Positions 6,059-7,350 of a stretch of DNA of 7,350 nucleotides are shown piece after piece. The notes beneath the pieces are model-generated. The model worked only from the letters and a program-made list of their open reading frames with translations, was not told where the DNA came from and did not search any database. Where the stretch lies: assembly GCA_023453725.1 (NCBI GenBank), contig JAEXTB010000280.1:1-7350 (forward strand). The letters are read 5' to 3'. This DNA comes from Bacillota bacterium. Its GTDB lineage: Bacteria; Bacillota; Clostridia; Christensenellales; CAG-138. Positions within the stretch are counted from its first letter, which is position 1. Every line of letters begins with the position of its first letter. The translations under genes were made by a program, and so were the position numbers.

Positions 6059-6113
6059 GCGGGAAAGACGGCTTTTCCGCGCGTAAAGCGCCGCGCAGGC
6101 GCGCTTATTACGC
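6059..6113 (+). promoter_or_regulatory. Two adjacent hairpins in the rpsO-pnp gap
   Basis: Hairpin 1: GCGGGAAA (6059-6066) pairs with TTTTCCGC (6073-6080) over 8 bp with one G-U and a 6-nt loop. Hairpin 2 begins at the next base: GCGTAA plus AGCGC (6081-6091) pairs with GCGCT (6101-6105) and TTACGC (6108-6113), 11 bp with a 2-nt bulge. Neither is followed by a T-run, so they are not ordinary terminators. They lie upstream of the predicted pnp promoter and would exist only in rpsO-to-pnp readthrough RNA. There they could be RNase processing sites or 3'-end protectors. The rest of the 258-nt gap holds no gene that I can support. Confidence 0.55.
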
Positions 6114-6160
6114 CTTAATCCCGGTTATACGATTTTTTAGTGGTACGGTTTGCCATGCCG

Positions 6161-6169
6161 TGCTATACT
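6161..6169 (+). promoter_or_regulatory. Extended -10 promoter for pnp
   Basis: TGC-TATACT (6161-6169) is an extended -10 with five of six consensus bases. At 17-nt spacing the -35 position reads TGGTAC (6141-6146), which is poor, as is common with extended -10 elements. Transcription would start near 6176, giving a purine-rich leader of about 40 nt before pnp. The TGCTAYACTA core is shared with the rpsO promoter. Confidence 0.6.
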
Positions 6170-6201
6170 AGTTTGGTAGAAAAAAAGAAAGAAGTAAAAT
6201 G

Positions 6202-6207
6202 AAGGAG
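6202..6207 (+). promoter_or_regulatory. Ribosome binding site of pnp
   Basis: AAGGAG lies 9 nt before ATG 6217 and selects that start over the in-frame ATG at 6199, which would add six residues and has only a weak purine stretch before it. Confidence 0.75.
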
Positions 6208-6216
6208 CTATTTTCA

Positions 6217-7350
6217 ATGCACAGAACGTTTGAAATGCAGCTTGGCGGCAAGACGCTTGTCGTCGAAACCGGAAAGTACGCTGAGCAGGCAGGAGGATCC
6301 TGTCTTGTTCGCTGCGGCGATACTGCCGTAATGACCTGCGCAACGGTTGCAAAGACCGCCCGTGCCGGCGTAGATTTTTTGCCGTTGAGCGTTGAGTTTG
6401 AAGAAAAACTGTATGCGGTGGGCAAAATCCCCGGCGGTTTCATTAAAAGAGAGGGCCGCCCCACCGAAAAAGCAATATTGACCTCGCGCCTCATTGACCG
6501 GCCCATCCGCCCGCTGTTCCCCAAGGGCTTCTATCGGGACGTACAGGTGATCGCTACCGTTCTTTCTGTGGAGCAGGACATCCAGCCTGACATCCTCGGC
6601 ATGATCGGTTCTTCCATTGCGCTTTCCATCAGCGACGCGCCCTTCATGGGACCCACCGGTTCCGTCAACGTCGGCTATGTAGATGGCGAATTTATCCTGA
6701 ATCCGGATTGCGCGCAGCGCGAAAAGAGCCGCATGAATCTTACCGTCGCCGGTACCCGTGACGCGGTAATGATGGTGGAAGCGGGCGCAACCGAAGTCAC
6801 GGAAAAAGAAATGCTCGACGCCATACTCTTTGCGCACAGGAACATCAAGGAAATCGTCAAGTTCATTGAAGGCATTGCTGCTGAAGTCGGCAAGCCCAAG
6901 ATGGAAGTCGAAATCTATCATCCCGACGATACCCTGACCGAAAAAGTCCGCGCCGCCGCTTTTGATAAGGTTGTTTGGTCTTTGGATACGTTCGACCGCA
7001 AAGAGCGTGAGGTACGCACCAATCAGGTCAAAGATGAAGTTACCGCCGCGTTTGCGGAAGAATATCCCAACAGCGCAGGCGATATCGACGCTATCCTCTA
7101 TAACCTCACCAAAGAGGTTGTCCGCGATAAGATTATTAACAAGGGCATCCGTCCGGACGGTCGCAAACATGACGAAATACGCCCCATCTGGAGCGAGATC
7201 GGCATTTTGGCACGCACCCATGGCAGCGCGGTATTTACCCGCGGCCAGACCCAGGTCATGACCATCACGACATTGGGCACTATTGGCGAGGCGCAGATAC
7301 TCGACGGCATTACGCTTGAAGAAAACAAGCGCTACATGCACCAGTACAAC
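6217..7350 (+). CDS. pnp: Polyribonucleotide nucleotidyltransferase, PNPase (3' partial)
   Basis: PNPase degrades RNA 3'-to-5' by phosphorolysis, releasing nucleoside diphosphates, as a ring-shaped trimer. It is a core enzyme of mRNA decay. The frame is open without a stop from ATG 6217 to the window end, giving 378 of roughly 700 residues. The first RNase PH domain carries VGKIPGGFIKREGRP (68-82) and SRLIDRPIRPLF (90-101). A helical linker domain follows (about 225-305). The second, catalytic RNase PH domain starts at IRPDGRKHDEIRP (311-323) and continues through RTHGSAVFTRGQTQ. The KH and S1 RNA-binding domains lie beyond the window. It has its own promoter after the rpsO terminator. Its product generates the short RNAs that the NrnA-type enzyme upstream would finish. 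Confidence 0.97.
   Translation, partial: MHRTFEMQLGGKTLVVETGKYAEQAGGSCLVRCGDTAVMTCATVAKTARAGVDFLPLSVEFEEKLYAVGKIPGGFIKREGRPTEKAILTSRLIDRPIRPLFPKGFYRDVQVIATVLSVEQDIQPDILGMIGSSIALSISDAPFMGPTGSVNVGYVDGEFILNPDCAQREKSRMNLTVAGTRDAVMMVEAGATEVTEKEMLDAILFAHRNIKEIVKFIEGIAAEVGKPKMEVEIYHPDDTLTEKVRAAAFDKVVWSLDTFDRKEREVRTNQVKDEVTAAFAEEYPNSAGDIDAILYNLTKEVVRDKIINKGIRPDGRKHDEIRPIWSEIGILARTHGSAVFTRGQTQVMTITTLGTIGEAQILDGITLEENKRYMHQYN

Noticed and set aside
5959..6171. 70-residue open frame after rpsO
   Set aside because: It runs through the rpsO terminator, both hairpins and the pnp promoter, with no ribosome binding site and no recognisable protein pattern.
6214..7341. 375-residue open frame on the minus strand opposite pnp
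   Set aside because: It is a shadow of pnp, whose + strand frame is open throughout and carries clear PNPase motifs.

Overview
The window is a housekeeping segment of a low-to-moderate GC, Clostridia-like (Firmicutes) chromosome. It contains the classic translation and RNA-maintenance cluster, all on the + strand: infB (5' end missing) - rbfA - nrnA-type DHH phosphoesterase - truB - ribF - rpsO - pnp (3' end missing). The order matches the nusA/infB operon of Firmicutes. The DHH/NrnA gene between rbfA and truB is the arrangement I associate with Clostridia rather than Bacillus. I cannot name the genus; a gut or environmental Clostridia (possibly Christensenellales-like) is only a guess.

Layout. 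Positions 2-2275 encode IF2, with a Gly/Gln/Arg-rich repeat tract at the window edge (29-241), then the IF2_N domain, the GTPase domain and the C-terminal domains. After 48 nt comes rbfA (2324-2692). It overlaps nrnA (2685-3662) by 8 nt, and nrnA overlaps the GTG start of truB by 4 nt, so these three look translationally coupled. truB (3659-4546) is full length but broken by one in-frame TAA at codon 125. An in-frame ATG follows one codon later, and all downstream TruB motifs are intact. An 87-nt gap with a hairpin precedes ribF (4634-5548). The ribF-rpsO gap (5549-5694) holds a good sigma-A-type promoter and a structured leader before rpsO (5695-5958), which ends in a strong intrinsic terminator. 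The rpsO-pnp gap (5959-6216) holds two adjacent hairpins and an extended -10 promoter for pnp (6217 to the window end).

Function. IF2 starts translation, RbfA and S15 act in 30S assembly, TruB makes pseudouridine 55 in tRNA, and RibF makes FMN and FAD. PNPase and NrnA lie on one RNA decay route: PNPase degrades RNA and NrnA removes the short oligonucleotides left over.

I see no mobile element, CRISPR array, tRNA or rRNA gene, and no novel multi-gene system. The points most worth checking are the nonsense codon and possible stop-restart in truB, the 42-bp coding repeats in infB with a possible internal start just after them, and the RNA structures upstream of rpsO and pnp.
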